Source: Bdellovibrionales bacterium (lineage in GTDB: Bacteria > Bdellovibrionota_C > UBA2361 > RFPC01). From it: a DNA stretch of 39,758 nt. A program made the translations under genes and the position numbers. The notes beneath the pieces were generated by a model. It ran no database searches. It saw only the letters and a list, made by a program, of their open reading frames with translations, and had not been told where the DNA came from. Location: contig JAGRAT010000003.1 in NCBI GenBank assembly GCA_020434495.1, positions 1 to 39,758 on the forward strand, in the 5' to 3' direction. This document shows, in pieces, positions 1-7,353 of the stretch. Within the stretch, counting starts at the first letter, position 1, and every line of letters begins with the position of its first letter.

Positions 1-14
1 AGGCCTTGCAATTT

Positions 15-64
15 GGAGCCATAGTTCAGTTGGTTAGAACGCTCGCCTGTCACGCGAGAGGTCG
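15..64 (+). pseudogene. Truncated 5' copy of tRNA-Asp
   Basis: These 50 bases are identical to the first 50 bases of the intact tRNA-Asp at 224-300. They cover the acceptor 5' strand, D arm, GTC anticodon arm and start of the variable loop. The match stops abruptly after GAGGTCG, and the T arm and acceptor 3' strand are missing, so this copy cannot fold into a tRNA. The sequence then passes straight into a run of hairpins (63-216). It looks like a relic of a tandem duplication or a rearrangement within the tRNA. Confidence 0.85.
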
Positions 65-216
65 TTTCGCAGAGAACCGAAGGTTCTTAGAGTGCGAAAC
101 GAAACAGTGGCAAACGCGAGCAGCGTTTGATTCCTTGATGGTCGCAGACCCGCGACCGTCATCGAAGTCAGGACGTGACATTTCTAGCCAAGTGAATTAT
201 GCCTCTAAGGCATAAT
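63..216. repeat. Four consecutive hairpins between tRNA copies
   Basis: Four inverted repeats sit one after another. Stem 1 is 63-71 with 93-101 (9 bp), with an inner stem 73-78 with 82-87 (AGAACC/GGTTCT). Stem 2 is 111-117 with 123-129 (CAAACGC/GCGTTTG). Stem 3 is 140-145 with 152-157 (GGTCGC/GCGACC), extended by GAT/ATC after a bulge. Stem 4 is 196-204 with 208-216 (9 bp, loop CTA), followed by a T-rich stretch. No credible protein is encoded here. The arrangement resembles a mosaic of small palindromic elements. Stem 4 might act as a weak terminator just before the tRNA, but its stem is AT-rich. Confidence 0.7.
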
Positions 217-223
217 TTCTCTT

Positions 224-300
224 GGAGCCATAGTTCAGTTGGTTAGAACGCTCGCCTGTCACGCGAGAGGTCGCGGGTTCGAGTCCCGTTGGCTCCGCCA
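224..300 (+). tRNA. tRNA-Asp (anticodon GTC)
   Basis: A complete cloverleaf is visible. The acceptor stem is GGAGCCA with TGGCTCC, the D arm is GTTC with GAAC, the anticodon arm is CTCGC with GCGAG around loop CTGTCAC (anticodon GTC), and the T arm is GCGGG-TTCGAGT-CCCGT. The discriminator is G and the CCA end is encoded at 298-300. It decodes GAC/GAU. A 50-base partial copy lies upstream (15-64) and an inverted 21-base piece of its 3' end lies downstream (430-450). Confidence 0.97.
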
Positions 301-429
301 TTATTCGGTTTTGTATTTTTTCAAAATCGAGTGTTACAAACCCCATCGGCTAAGTCCTTAGCCATATTTCTGCTCGGCGCAATGCCCAGGAACCGAGGTT
401 CCTCTCGGCCTGATCGGCCTTCACCTCCT

Positions 430-450
430 GAGCCAACGGGGCTCGAACCC
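430..450 (-). pseudogene. Inverted 3' fragment of tRNA-Asp
   Basis: Read on the minus strand, these 21 bases match the T arm and acceptor 3' strand of the intact tRNA-Asp at 20 of 21 positions; the one difference is in the T loop. It is the part missing from the truncated copy at 15-64, but in opposite orientation. The surrounding 301-550 region has no convincing gene. It contains small perfect hairpins, GGCTAAG/CTTAGCC at about 347-362 and AGGAACC/GGTTCCT at about 388-403. The latter resembles the GAACC-GAA-GGTTC hairpin at 73-87. Confidence 0.7.
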
Positions 451-550
451 TTAAGAAGATATTGCGAGACTGCTGAGTGCGAAGTGTCCATATTCTTAGC
501 GATTATCTCTATCCTGTTCGCATCCGCTATTCTGCGTTAGGGTGCAGTTT

Positions 551-2077
551 ATGCCTGAATCAATTCATAAAGTCCTAGTAGAGCCGATTACCCTTGAAGA
601 TTACGCAGATGTGCGCGAAAGCATGCTCTCCGCATATGAGGATTCTGGCCTCTCAGTCTGGGGTGAGGAGACGATTAAGAAACTGATCAAGCTATTTCCT
701 GAGGGGCAGCTTGGGGTTCGCGTGGACGGCAAGATTGTAGCTTGTGCTCTTACTCTGATCGTCGACTCGGTGAATTTAAAAGACAAACATTCCTATTTGG
801 AAGTTACAGATAACTACACCTTCAGTACTCATACGAGGGAAGGGGATATCCTCTATGGAATAGAGATGTTCGTTCACCCAAAGTATCGAGGCCAGCGATT
901 CGGTCGACGACTCTATGATGCGAGGAAGCAGCTCTGTGAAGACCTGAATCTTAAAGCGATCCTTTTTGGAGGAAGAATTCCACACTATTCCCAGCACTCG
1001 TCCGAAATGAAGCCTCGAACCTATATCGAAGCAGTGAGAAGGCGAGAGATTAACGACCCGGTGTTGAATTTTCAGCTTTCAAATGACTTCCGGCCCGTTC
1101 GGGTGCTCCAAGGATATCTTCCGGGGGATGCCCACTCCATGGAATATGCGGTGCTGTTACGATGGGACAATGTCATGTACCAAGGGAAGCCAACTCACGA
1201 GCGGAAGCAGCAGGTCATACGGCTCGGGCTTATCCAGTGGCAGATGCGTACGGTAAGTGGGATTGAACAGCTATTTGAGCAGATGGAGTTCTTTGTTGAT
1301 ACCCTAGGGAGCTACGTTTCGGATTTCGCCGTGTTCCCGGAGTTTTTTAATGCGCCACTGATGGCCCCCTTTAAAGAGCTCTCTGAGCCGAACGCGATCC
1401 GGAAGCTTGCTGAATTTGCGGATCCTATCAGACAGAAAGGGTGCGAGCTCGCAGTGAAGTACAATGTGAATGTTATCTTGGGTGCTATGCCGCAACTTGA
1501 TGGAGACACCCTTCGAAATGTCGGCTATCTCTGCCGAAGAGATGGTACGTATGAGCCGTATGGGAAGGTTCATGTAACCCCGTCCGAGCGTGATGCTTGG
1601 GGAATGGTAGGGGTAGATACCATTAAGACCTATGATACAGACTGCGGGAAGATCGGAATTCTCATCTGCTACGATGTTGAGTTTCCGGAATTGGGGAGAC
1701 TCTTAGCCGATCAGGGGATGAGACTTCTTTTTGTACCCTTTCAAACTGATACGCAAAATGGGTATGTCCGAGTGCAAGCGTGTGCCAAAGCAAGAGCTAT
1801 CGAGAATGAATGTTATGTTGCGATCGTTGGGTCGGTTGGAAACCTTCCTCGTGTAAAGAATATGGATATTCAGTTTAGTCAGTCAGCGGTGTATACCCCC
1901 GCGGATTTCTCCTTCCCAACAAATGGTGTGAAGGCCGAAGCAACGCCGAATTCTGAAATGGTGCTGATTGCTGATGTTGATGTGTCACTATTACGTGAGT
2001 TGCACTTCTATGGTTCAGTCAGAAATTTGAAGGATAGAAGAAAAGATCTTTATGATCTTCGCCTGTTAGAGGGGTAG
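551..2077 (+). CDS. Fused GNAT N-acetyltransferase / carbon-nitrogen hydrolase
   Basis: This two-domain enzyme has about 508 residues. Residues 1 to about 215 form a GNAT acetyltransferase with the acetyl-CoA-binding motif A visible as YRGQRFGRRLY. Residues from about 225 to the end form a nitrilase-superfamily hydrolase. Its Glu-Lys-Cys triad is visible: Glu in FAVFPEFF, Lys in PYGKVHVTP and Cys in ILICYDVEFPE. The same fusion is known in many bacteria, and full length is about 510 residues. The substrate is not predictable; the nitrilase part should hydrolyse a C-N bond in a small amide, probably in the cytoplasm since no signal peptide is seen. I chose ATG 551 because an AGGG lies about 8 bases upstream; an in-frame GTG at 542 would add three residues. 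It ends convergent with the gene at 2251-3261. Confidence 0.93.
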   Translation: MPESIHKVLVEPITLEDYADVRESMLSAYEDSGLSVWGEETIKKLIKLFPEGQLGVRVDGKIVACALTLIVDSVNLKDKHSYLEVTDNYTFSTHTREGDILYGIEMFVHPKYRGQRFGRRLYDARKQLCEDLNLKAILFGGRIPHYSQHSSEMKPRTYIEAVRRREINDPVLNFQLSNDFRPVRVLQGYLPGDAHSMEYAVLLRWDNVMYQGKPTHERKQQVIRLGLIQWQMRTVSGIEQLFEQMEFFVDTLGSYVSDFAVFPEFFNAPLMAPFKELSEPNAIRKLAEFADPIRQKGCELAVKYNVNVILGAMPQLDGDTLRNVGYLCRRDGTYEPYGKVHVTPSERDAWGMVGVDTIKTYDTDCGKIGILICYDVEFPELGRLLADQGMRLLFVPFQTDTQNGYVRVQACAKARAIENECYVAIVGSVGNLPRVKNMDIQFSQSAVYTPADFSFPTNGVKAEATPNSEMVLIADVDVSLLRELHFYGSVRNLKDRRKDLYDLRLLEG

Positions 2078-2091
2078 TAAAAAGGTACAGC

Positions 2092-2161
2092 CGGCGAGAG
2101 CTTGGTTTTATAACCATCAGAGAGAAACCTCTCATTTGGGAACATTACGTTACCCTCGCCG
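2092..2161. other. Cloverleaf-like folded intergenic segment
   Basis: A 7-bp closing stem (2092-2098 with 2155-2161, CGGCGAG/CTCGCCG) encloses three small hairpins. These are 2103-2107 with 2112-2116 (TGGTT/AACCA), 2120-2124 with 2129-2133 (GAGAG/CTCTC), and an imperfect GGGAAC/GTTACC hairpin. It lies between two convergent genes. The size and shape recall a tRNA, but the hairpin loops are too short and there is no T-loop consensus, so I do not call it a tRNA. It may be a two-sided transcription stop or RNA-stability element; there is no strong T run. Confidence 0.4.
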
Positions 2162-2250
2162 ACAGTACTGATTGTTTTCGCTCTGAGTTGTTTCTTCTTC
2201 AGGAGACTACAGCGTGCGAAGCTCAGTCAGTCTCCAGTAGAAAGTTGAAA

Positions 2251-3261
2251 TCAGAAGCGGAAAACGCCCTGCACGCCGACGACCCAGGAGTTTTCACCGG
2301 AGCCGAAGACGTTTGCTTCGACATCGGGGGTGGACCACGTCGCGTCGCCGAGCCAGAAGAGCGAGCCTCCGAAGAGGGTCACTCCGAAATCCTCCTCCTG
2401 GTAGCTCACGCGAAGGAGAGCCTCGGCCACGGGAACGGTTCGGAAACCGCTATCGTGATCCGTGTACGAGAAGGCCTCGTACTGGAGGATGTTCTGACCC
2501 TGACGAAGCACGGAGCCGTGAACATCGAGATCCCCGTAGGGGAACGCGAAGCCGGCACCGCCCTGCAACCCGATCGTCCACCAGCTGCCGTTGTCGACCG
2601 CCGACCTCCATTCGATGCGCGGCCCGAGGGTCACACGAGGAATGATGAGATCGAGCTCGGAGGACGCCGAACCGAAGTGTTCGATGTAGTCGTTGATGAC
2701 CCCGTTCTGCCAGTCCGTCTCCGAACTGTAGAAGGTGTCGTGGTCGCCCGAGGCCGTCTGCGCGAAGCTCACCGCGAGGGTGAGAACCGGGCCGACACGC
2801 CAAGAACTCGACTCAGTCGAAAGTCCGCCGTCGATGTCGAACATGTAGGCGAGGTCCGCGCGAAGTCCGAAGGCGTTGGTGCTATCGGAATCGTTGTACG
2901 GACCGAACGGCGGACAGTCGGGATGGTACTGCCCCTGGAAGAAGGTGGCGATGCCAGATCCCGGGGGCTCCTGGTAGGTGGTGTCACCGAAGACCGAGAA
3001 CCGATCGAGGTAGCTCTGTCGTGACGTCGCGGAACGGAAGCGAACCGGGATGTCCAGAATCGCCTCGAACCCGATGTCGAGCTGCCAGCTCAGATCCTCG
3101 ATCGCCAGCTCGAGGGGATCCGGACGCTCCTGTTCGGAACGAGCGAACTCCTCGGCCAACCTCTCGAGGGTGGACCCGTCGTTGTTGGTGGTGTTCTGGG
3201 CGAAGACGCTGCTCGTGAGAGCGAGCGCGATCGCACCGATGAAGATGATCATGTGTCGCAT
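2251..3261 (-). CDS. Putative outer-membrane beta-barrel protein (GC-rich gene)
   Basis: Specific family not recognised. From ATG 3261 the product has 336 residues and begins with a clear Sec signal peptide (MRHMIIFIGAIALALTSSVF, cleavage near AQ). The mature part starts with a short acidic segment (STLERLAEEFARSEQE) and then alternates hydrophobic, glycine-rich and aromatic stretches typical of beta strands. It ends in VFRF with a terminal Phe, the usual C-terminal signature of outer-membrane barrels. The reading frame extends 39 codons further upstream, but that part looks like leader. The gene is strikingly GC-rich and C/G-ending in codon use, unlike both neighbours, which suggests recent transfer. 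Long open frames on the opposite strand here are by-products of that GC bias. It may be a porin-like or assembly protein, but function is unknown. Confidence 0.75.
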   Translation of the reverse strand: MRHMIIFIGAIALALTSSVFAQNTTNNDGSTLERLAEEFARSEQERPDPLELAIEDLSWQLDIGFEAILDIPVRFRSATSRQSYLDRFSVFGDTTYQEPPGSGIATFFQGQYHPDCPPFGPYNDSDSTNAFGLRADLAYMFDIDGGLSTESSSWRVGPVLTLAVSFAQTASGDHDTFYSSETDWQNGVINDYIEHFGSASSELDLIIPRVTLGPRIEWRSAVDNGSWWTIGLQGGAGFAFPYGDLDVHGSVLRQGQNILQYEAFSYTDHDSGFRTVPVAEALLRVSYQEEDFGVTLFGGSLFWLGDATWSTPDVEANVFGSGENSWVVGVQGVFRF

Positions 3262-3647
3262 GATGTGGAAGGAACTCCGTGTAGGAAGGAAACCTGCGCA
3301 GAATGATTGCCGAACCGTTCGACAATAACTCCCAGAACCTAGTTTCAGCTCTCGCACGCTGCGCTGATGGATTGCCATCAGCGCAGCGCCCGAAAATCAC
3401 TTCTACCCGACCAATAATGTTTTTTGGGGTGCGTCTTCCGTTAAGACCCACAAAAGAAAATGAGAAACTGCCCCCGCAGAGTTGATGGTAAGAAGTCTCA
3501 AAATCTTAAGGTAATTTATGTGGCTCGCGGATGAATTTTATAGCTAACCCATTGAAATTACGTAGGGATGACCTCTTTGGTTGAGGAAAACTTGAAGCAA
3601 AGGGGGTGGTTAGCGAGATTATTGCTGTAAGCGAATGGAAGTAAACG
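3262..3647. other. Intergenic region with perfect 13-bp hairpin
   Basis: This 386-base divergent region lies between the GC-rich barrel gene (minus) and the gene at 3648 (plus). A perfect inverted repeat, GCTGCGCTGATGG (3358-3370) with CCATCAGCGCAGC (3375-3387) and loop ATTG, has no T run on either side, so it does not look like a terminator. It could be an operator or a small palindromic repeat. The composition changes from GC-rich to AT-rich close to this hairpin. I see no gene in the remainder. Confidence 0.6.
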
Positions 3648-4193
3648 ATGGGTTTTTTTAGTCGCCGTCTGAAAGTAGAGGCGGGCAGTCACAATCAATT
3701 TTCCGAAGAAGAGATTCGGCAAGCAAAGGTAAGTGTTGGTGCCAAGATTGCTGCCGATCTCGAGCTCTATGCACGTTACACAAAATATCGTGAAGCTGAA
3801 TCCGCCGTCGCAGCTGCGGAAGTTGTAGACCATTCCCAGCTTGCAGGAGTTGCAGTTGAGCTAAAGCAGTATGCTCTCAAGTCTTTGCAGCAAAAAGGGT
3901 TTAGTGCAAACGAGGCGACCTTGCTTTGTGAGGATCTCAGTGGAGATATCGACTCGAGACTTCTCAGCAATTATCAGAAACGTTCCACTGAGAGTAAGAG
4001 TGCTCTGAAGAAGGCTCAGAAATTCTATGTTGATGAACGTGAAAGATTTATCGCCGGTCTTTCTGCGGTCGAAAAAACCGCACTCTCGAAGTTATTACCG
4101 AGAGGTTCCGTGTCAAAGCCAATTGCTGCCATAGATAGTGCGCTTTCCCGCAAGTATCAAGAGAATGTCGAGCAAGAGAGAAAAGCCTCTTAA
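3648..4193 (+). CDS. Hypothetical helical protein
   Basis: Not recognised. It has 181 residues, is rich in Ala, Glu, Lys and Ser, and is predicted by eye to be almost wholly alpha-helical. Long charged helices run over about residues 20-80 and 95-145 (for example SESKSALKKAQ-type spacing). There is no signal peptide, membrane segment or cysteine cluster, so it is probably cytoplasmic. The start at 3648 has a modest GGAAG ribosome-binding site about 8 bases upstream. The gene converges on the DUF481 gene ending at 4204. Codon use matches the window average. No function can be proposed. Confidence 0.75.
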   Translation: MGFFSRRLKVEAGSHNQFSEEEIRQAKVSVGAKIAADLELYARYTKYREAESAVAAAEVVDHSQLAGVAVELKQYALKSLQQKGFSANEATLLCEDLSGDIDSRLLSNYQKRSTESKSALKKAQKFYVDERERFIAGLSAVEKTALSKLLPRGSVSKPIAAIDSALSRKYQENVEQERKAS

Positions 4194-4203
4194 GTTCTCA
4201 AGT

Positions 4204-5220
4204 TCACCACTGATAGCCCAACTTGACCGCCCAGGTTCTATCGCTTGTCTTCGCTCCCGCTGCGGGTTGGCTATTGTAATCATGGTTAAATTCTATGCCA
4301 CCCACGATACCGTAGAATAACGGTGCTCGTAAGCCTGTCCAGGAGGAGAGCAGGAGATCGTCAGTTTCTTCAGCATTCCAGGTCCCCTGCTCGCGGTGAT
4401 AGAACTGAAGCTGGTCGGTAATGAGGAAGTGCTCATACTTTATCTTCCATCCAGTGCCCCAATACTGATCCTCCTCTTCGGTTTGATACTTTCTGTCGAC
4501 AAAAAGTGGACCGACTTCGAAGCTCAAGTTTTTCTTGTCATCATCATAGACCTGATAACCAACTCCGGTTCCGTAAATGTTCCTGCGGCTTAATGAAGCA
4601 AAGTCATCTTGTTCGTAGCTGGTGAACCCGGTGAGGAAGGTCTTCGGTGTGATAAACCTGTCGTACTCAAAGATGAATTGTGAGTTGTTTGCGGTATCAA
4701 CACCATTTGCTCTGTCTTTTTCGAGTTCGCCATTTATGGTGTAGCGATTTCTCAAGTTTCGAAGTTCGAGGAAGATGTCGGAGTTTGATTGATCTTGGTC
4801 GGTGTTTCCTCTGTCGCGATCATAAGAAAAGTTAACACGGCCAGCAAAGTGCAATCCTTCTCCAATGCGCCAACTTTCAGGCTTTAACGTATACTTTCTC
4901 GCCTTTGGTTTTCCGGCGAAGAGCGGAGAGCTTTCATTTACCTCACTCGTCTCGGAAATGGAGAGATCTTCTTCGAAGATTACCTTTACCGGTTCATCAA
5001 GGGAGAGGGATGCCACCTGATGCCAATCGATCTCAATCTTTTTACTGTAAGGAGTCTTTATTTGAAGGGTATCTCCCTTTTTGGTGATCAGCTCTCCCGT
5101 AATGCGGTCGCCATTTTTTAGGAGAACGGTATCGGCTTGGGCGCTTAGGGGTAAGATGCTGAAAATAATGAGCATGGTCGCTAGGTAGACGATGAAAGCA
5201 GAGCGATCTTTCTCTTGCAT
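4204..5220 (-). CDS. DUF481 family outer-membrane protein
   Basis: The product has 338 residues with a signal peptide (hydrophobic VYLATMLIIFSILPLSAQAD). After this, TVLLKNGDRITGELITKKGD is the typical N-terminal segment of DUF481/YdiY-like proteins, a small beta domain followed by Trp in the EIDWHQVASLSL segment. The remaining roughly 230 residues are beta-rich with aromatic-alternating strands and end in AVKLGYQW, consistent with a barrel at the outer membrane. Members of the family are described as salt-induced or of unknown function. I chose ATG 5220 for its GGAAAG ribosome-binding site and signal peptide; the frame extends 20 codons upstream. It is divergent from the CYTH gene at 5303, so the two may share a promoter region of about 80 bases. 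Confidence 0.85.
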   Translation of the reverse strand: MQEKDRSAFIVYLATMLIIFSILPLSAQADTVLLKNGDRITGELITKKGDTLQIKTPYSKKIEIDWHQVASLSLDEPVKVIFEEDLSISETSEVNESSPLFAGKPKARKYTLKPESWRIGEGLHFAGRVNFSYDRDRGNTDQDQSNSDIFLELRNLRNRYTINGELEKDRANGVDTANNSQFIFEYDRFITPKTFLTGFTSYEQDDFASLSRRNIYGTGVGYQVYDDDKKNLSFEVGPLFVDRKYQTEEEDQYWGTGWKIKYEHFLITDQLQFYHREQGTWNAEETDDLLLSSWTGLRAPLFYGIVGGIEFNHDYNSQPAAGAKTSDRTWAVKLGYQW

Positions 5221-5302
5221 GTGATTCTTTCCGTTAATATTTCGACGGAAAACCAAATCAGTTTTTGGGAATTTTTTCAAATCACGCTACAATTTTGCTC
5301 CT

Positions 5303-5791
5303 ATGGAAATTGAGCGAAAGTTTCTCGTTGATCCAACTGCCCTTCCCTTTGCCCCCGACAACTTTGTTTGCGAACAGATTACTCAAGCCTACTTGGTGGT
5401 GGATGAAGCTGGGAAAGAGGTTCGTATACGACGCAAGGGAGCTGTATACACTCTTACCGTTAAGTCTGGTTCTGGGCTTGCTCGACAGGAAACGGAAGTA
5501 GCAATTGATGCTGCCCAGTTTCATGCGCTACTCCATGCCGCAGAGGGGCTGGTGTTGGAAAAGAAGCGATATCTTGTTCCGTTGAAAGACGGACTTGTAG
5601 CGGAATTGGATCTTTACGGAGGCGCCCTTAGGGGGCTTGCCGTTGTCGAAGTAGAGTTTCTTGATGAAAAGGCGGCGGCTTCATTTTCTCCTCCCGACTG
5701 GTTTGGAGAGGAGAAGACAGAAGACCGAAGATTTAAGAATGCCGTGCTTGTTAAAAGCGGCACCTCTCCAGAGATGCTCCTTGCTTCTTAG
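5303..5791 (+). CDS. CYTH domain phosphatase/cyclase-like enzyme
   Basis: This is a CYTH (CyaB/thiamine triphosphatase) family protein of 162 residues, the normal length for single-domain bacterial members. The family's opening ExExK signature is present at the N-terminus (MEIERKFLV), followed by charged residues on alternating strands (EVRIRRKG, YTLTVKSG, KKRYLV, AELDLYGG, VVEVEFLDE) that line the triphosphate tunnel. Bacterial CYTH enzymes mostly hydrolyse inorganic tripolyphosphate or related triphosphates using divalent metal; a few are class IV adenylate cyclases. The sequence alone does not separate these. It is cytoplasmic. No good ribosome-binding site is seen before ATG 5303, but the motif fixes the start. 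Confidence 0.9.
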   Translation: MEIERKFLVDPTALPFAPDNFVCEQITQAYLVVDEAGKEVRIRRKGAVYTLTVKSGSGLARQETEVAIDAAQFHALLHAAEGLVLEKKRYLVPLKDGLVAELDLYGGALRGLAVVEVEFLDEKAAASFSPPDWFGEEKTEDRRFKNAVLVKSGTSPEMLLAS

Positions 5792-5857
5792 GCCTTCTCT
5801 GCTAATTTGGCGGATTGATTTTTGTGCATCTGTTGTCTGTCAGATGTAAACCCAAAG

Positions 5858-5898
5858 GGCGTAGTTCAAAAGGGAAAGGTCAGGTTCAAGCCTACGCC
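5858..5898 (+). pseudogene. Mini tRNA-like hairpin next to recombinase
   Basis: A perfect 7-bp stem (GGCGTAG at 5858-5864, CTACGCC at 5892-5898) encloses 27 bases containing GGTTCAAG, like a T loop. The 5' part, GGGCGTAGTTCAA, resembles the start of a tRNA-Gly, but the anticodon arm is missing. It looks like an internally deleted tRNA remnant. It sits 43 bases from the 3' end of the tyrosine recombinase gene, so it could be an attachment-site relic; that link is inference. Confidence 0.4.
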
Positions 5899-5940
5899 AA
5901 AGGGGGGGGCGGGATCACTCAACGCAAGTAAGAGGGGTGA

Positions 5941-6969
5941 CTAGTCCTTGCTGCTTCCGAGGTTCTTTCGTTCTAAAGCGTTAGCGATGTCTCTGTCTGC
6001 ACGTTCGGTGTAGCGCATGGTAATTCGGACATCGCTGTGTCCAAGTGCCTGAGCAACGAGCCGAACATCTTGAGAAGAGTTTAGGAGATCCGTTGCGAAA
6101 GAGTGTCGCAAAAGGTGCGGATGAAGTTTCGTTTCGCCAGAAAGCTGATTGATGGCTCGCCAAATAGATTTCGATCCCATTAGGAAGGAATCCGGATTGT
6201 CAGGAACCACACGATAGGTGCTGATAAAAAGCGGAAGTTTTTTGTCCTGTCCGATCGTTAAATCAGGGAAAAAGCGCGAAAGTTCGCGGCGGCGTTCGTC
6301 CAGGTATTCTCTTAATCGTGGTCTCAGGGCTGAAGAAATGTAGACGTTTCGAAACTTCTTCCCCTTGGTCCGCACATTTTGAATCCACTCCAATCCTTCA
6401 TCGAGCTGACCATGCCGGAGGAGTCGGACTTCATCTGCGCGGAGGCCAGTTTCAATAAGAAAGACAAAAAGCATCTCGTTTCGGCGCCGTTGAAAGGAGT
6501 TTCGCTCGGACTTCCGGTCAGCGGCGTGTTGAAGGGCATCGTGGACCTGTTCAACTGTTAGCGATTTTGGACGGAGTGCTTGGAGCTTCGGGGGTTTTAC
6601 TTCCTTGGCCGGGTTAGTAAATGTTGGCACCCTTTCAGCAAGGGTCCTCCCCATATGTTTTAATGTGGCAAGCCGACGTGAAACTGTAGATGGCGCTTCT
6701 CCCTGCGATAAGCAGTGTTCTATGAAGTTTTGAACACTTGAGTGGTCCCAGTGAGTAACTCGCAAAGACTCGACATCTGGAATGGCGTGATAGGAAGTGA
6801 GGAACTTCAAGAAGTGTTCAATGTCAGTGCGTTTCGCCTTAGCGGTATGGATTGACCCAGAGGCGTAGTACTCGAGGTAGCTGCTGACTACCTTAAAGAG
6901 AGCGATCGAAGTAAAGGACTTTCCTTTCGAAAGAACCTCAAGTGATTCAACTTCTGTTTTGCTGCTCAT
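5941..6969 (-). CDS. Tyrosine site-specific recombinase (Xer-like)
   Basis: It performs DNA strand exchange through a 3'-phosphotyrosyl intermediate. The product has 342 residues. An N-terminal SAM-like core-binding domain spans about residues 15-130 (IHTAKAKRTDIEHFLKFL onward) and a catalytic domain runs from about 145 to the end. All catalytic residues are visible: Arg in ETGLRADEVRLL, the beta-hairpin Lys in RTKGKKFRNVYIS, HLLRH, LGHSDVRIT, and the nucleophile Tyr in TMRYTERAD. The size is close to XerC/XerD but somewhat longer. It could be an accessory Xer paralogue or the integrase of a small element; no other mobile genes are nearby. ATG 6969 was preferred over an upstream TTG at 7005. 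It lies downstream of the GroES-like gene on the same strand. Confidence 0.9.
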   Translation of the reverse strand: MSSKTEVESLEVLSKGKSFTSIALFKVVSSYLEYYASGSIHTAKAKRTDIEHFLKFLTSYHAIPDVESLRVTHWDHSSVQNFIEHCLSQGEAPSTVSRRLATLKHMGRTLAERVPTFTNPAKEVKPPKLQALRPKSLTVEQVHDALQHAADRKSERNSFQRRRNEMLFVFLIETGLRADEVRLLRHGQLDEGLEWIQNVRTKGKKFRNVYISSALRPRLREYLDERRRELSRFFPDLTIGQDKKLPLFISTYRVVPDNPDSFLMGSKSIWRAINQLSGETKLHPHLLRHSFATDLLNSSQDVRLVAQALGHSDVRITMRYTERADRDIANALERKNLGSSKD

Positions 6970-7032
6970 GGTATAGAGGATTTCTTGAGCCGGGCAGGAT
7001 GTCAAAGGATTTTGTTGTTCGCGAAGAGCGTT

Positions 7033-7353
7033 CTAGATGATCTCCATCTCATCTACAATACCAAGGACATCCTTCGTTTCGACAACACGCAGGAATTCGT
7101 CCCACGGAACTTTGACTCCAGCGTTCTTGCCGATAAGGACAGTAGCGCCAAGTGGAATGCCGCTGATGTTTACCTCTTGGAGGTCTCCCGCATCATTATC
7201 TACCGCGGAGGCTACCTCTACGACTTCGGCAAGTAGGCTCTCTTCTCCACGCTCCTTGGCGTTGTCTGGAAGGTAAAGCCCGCCATCTGACTTTCCGTCT
7301 CCCTTTTTAATCTGAACCAGGACTCGCATCCCGAGAGGGTGAATTCGTCTCAC
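7033..7353 (-). CDS. GroES-like co-chaperonin
   Basis: The GroES fold is recognisable: RRIHPLGMRVLVQIKK at the N-terminus, a mobile-loop region GKSDGGLYLPDNAKER, SLLAEVVEVA, PLGATVLIGKNAGVKV, and the C-terminal strand DVLGIVDE. GroES caps GroEL in protein folding. From GTG 7353 the product has 106 residues, slightly longer than the usual 95-100. The frame stays open to an ATG at 7509 (158 residues), but the extra 52 residues do not look like GroES and that ATG has no ribosome-binding site. A GGA lies 6 bases before GTG 7353. No groEL is adjacent, so this may be a second, specialised GroES. It is divergent from gltA, with the recombinase downstream. Confidence 0.82.
   Translation of the reverse strand: MRRIHPLGMRVLVQIKKGDGKSDGGLYLPDNAKERGEESLLAEVVEVASAVDNDAGDLQEVNISGIPLGATVLIGKNAGVKVPWDEFLRVVETKDVLGIVDEMEII

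Noticed and set aside
6-215. Short plus-strand open frame across the tRNA fragment and hairpins
   Set aside because: It is made of tRNA sequence and inverted repeats, with no ribosome-binding site and no protein-like pattern.
2092-2161. A tRNA gene
   Set aside because: Loops are 4-5 bases and no TTCRA T loop or D-loop signature is present.
2188-3024. 278-codon plus-strand frame opposite the GC-rich barrel gene
   Set aside because: Charged, low-complexity product typical of the antisense of GC-rich codons; the minus-strand frame has a signal peptide and a barrel C-terminus.
5941-7353. Prophage or integrative element
   Set aside because: Only a recombinase is present; neighbours are housekeeping genes and no phage or plasmid functions are seen.
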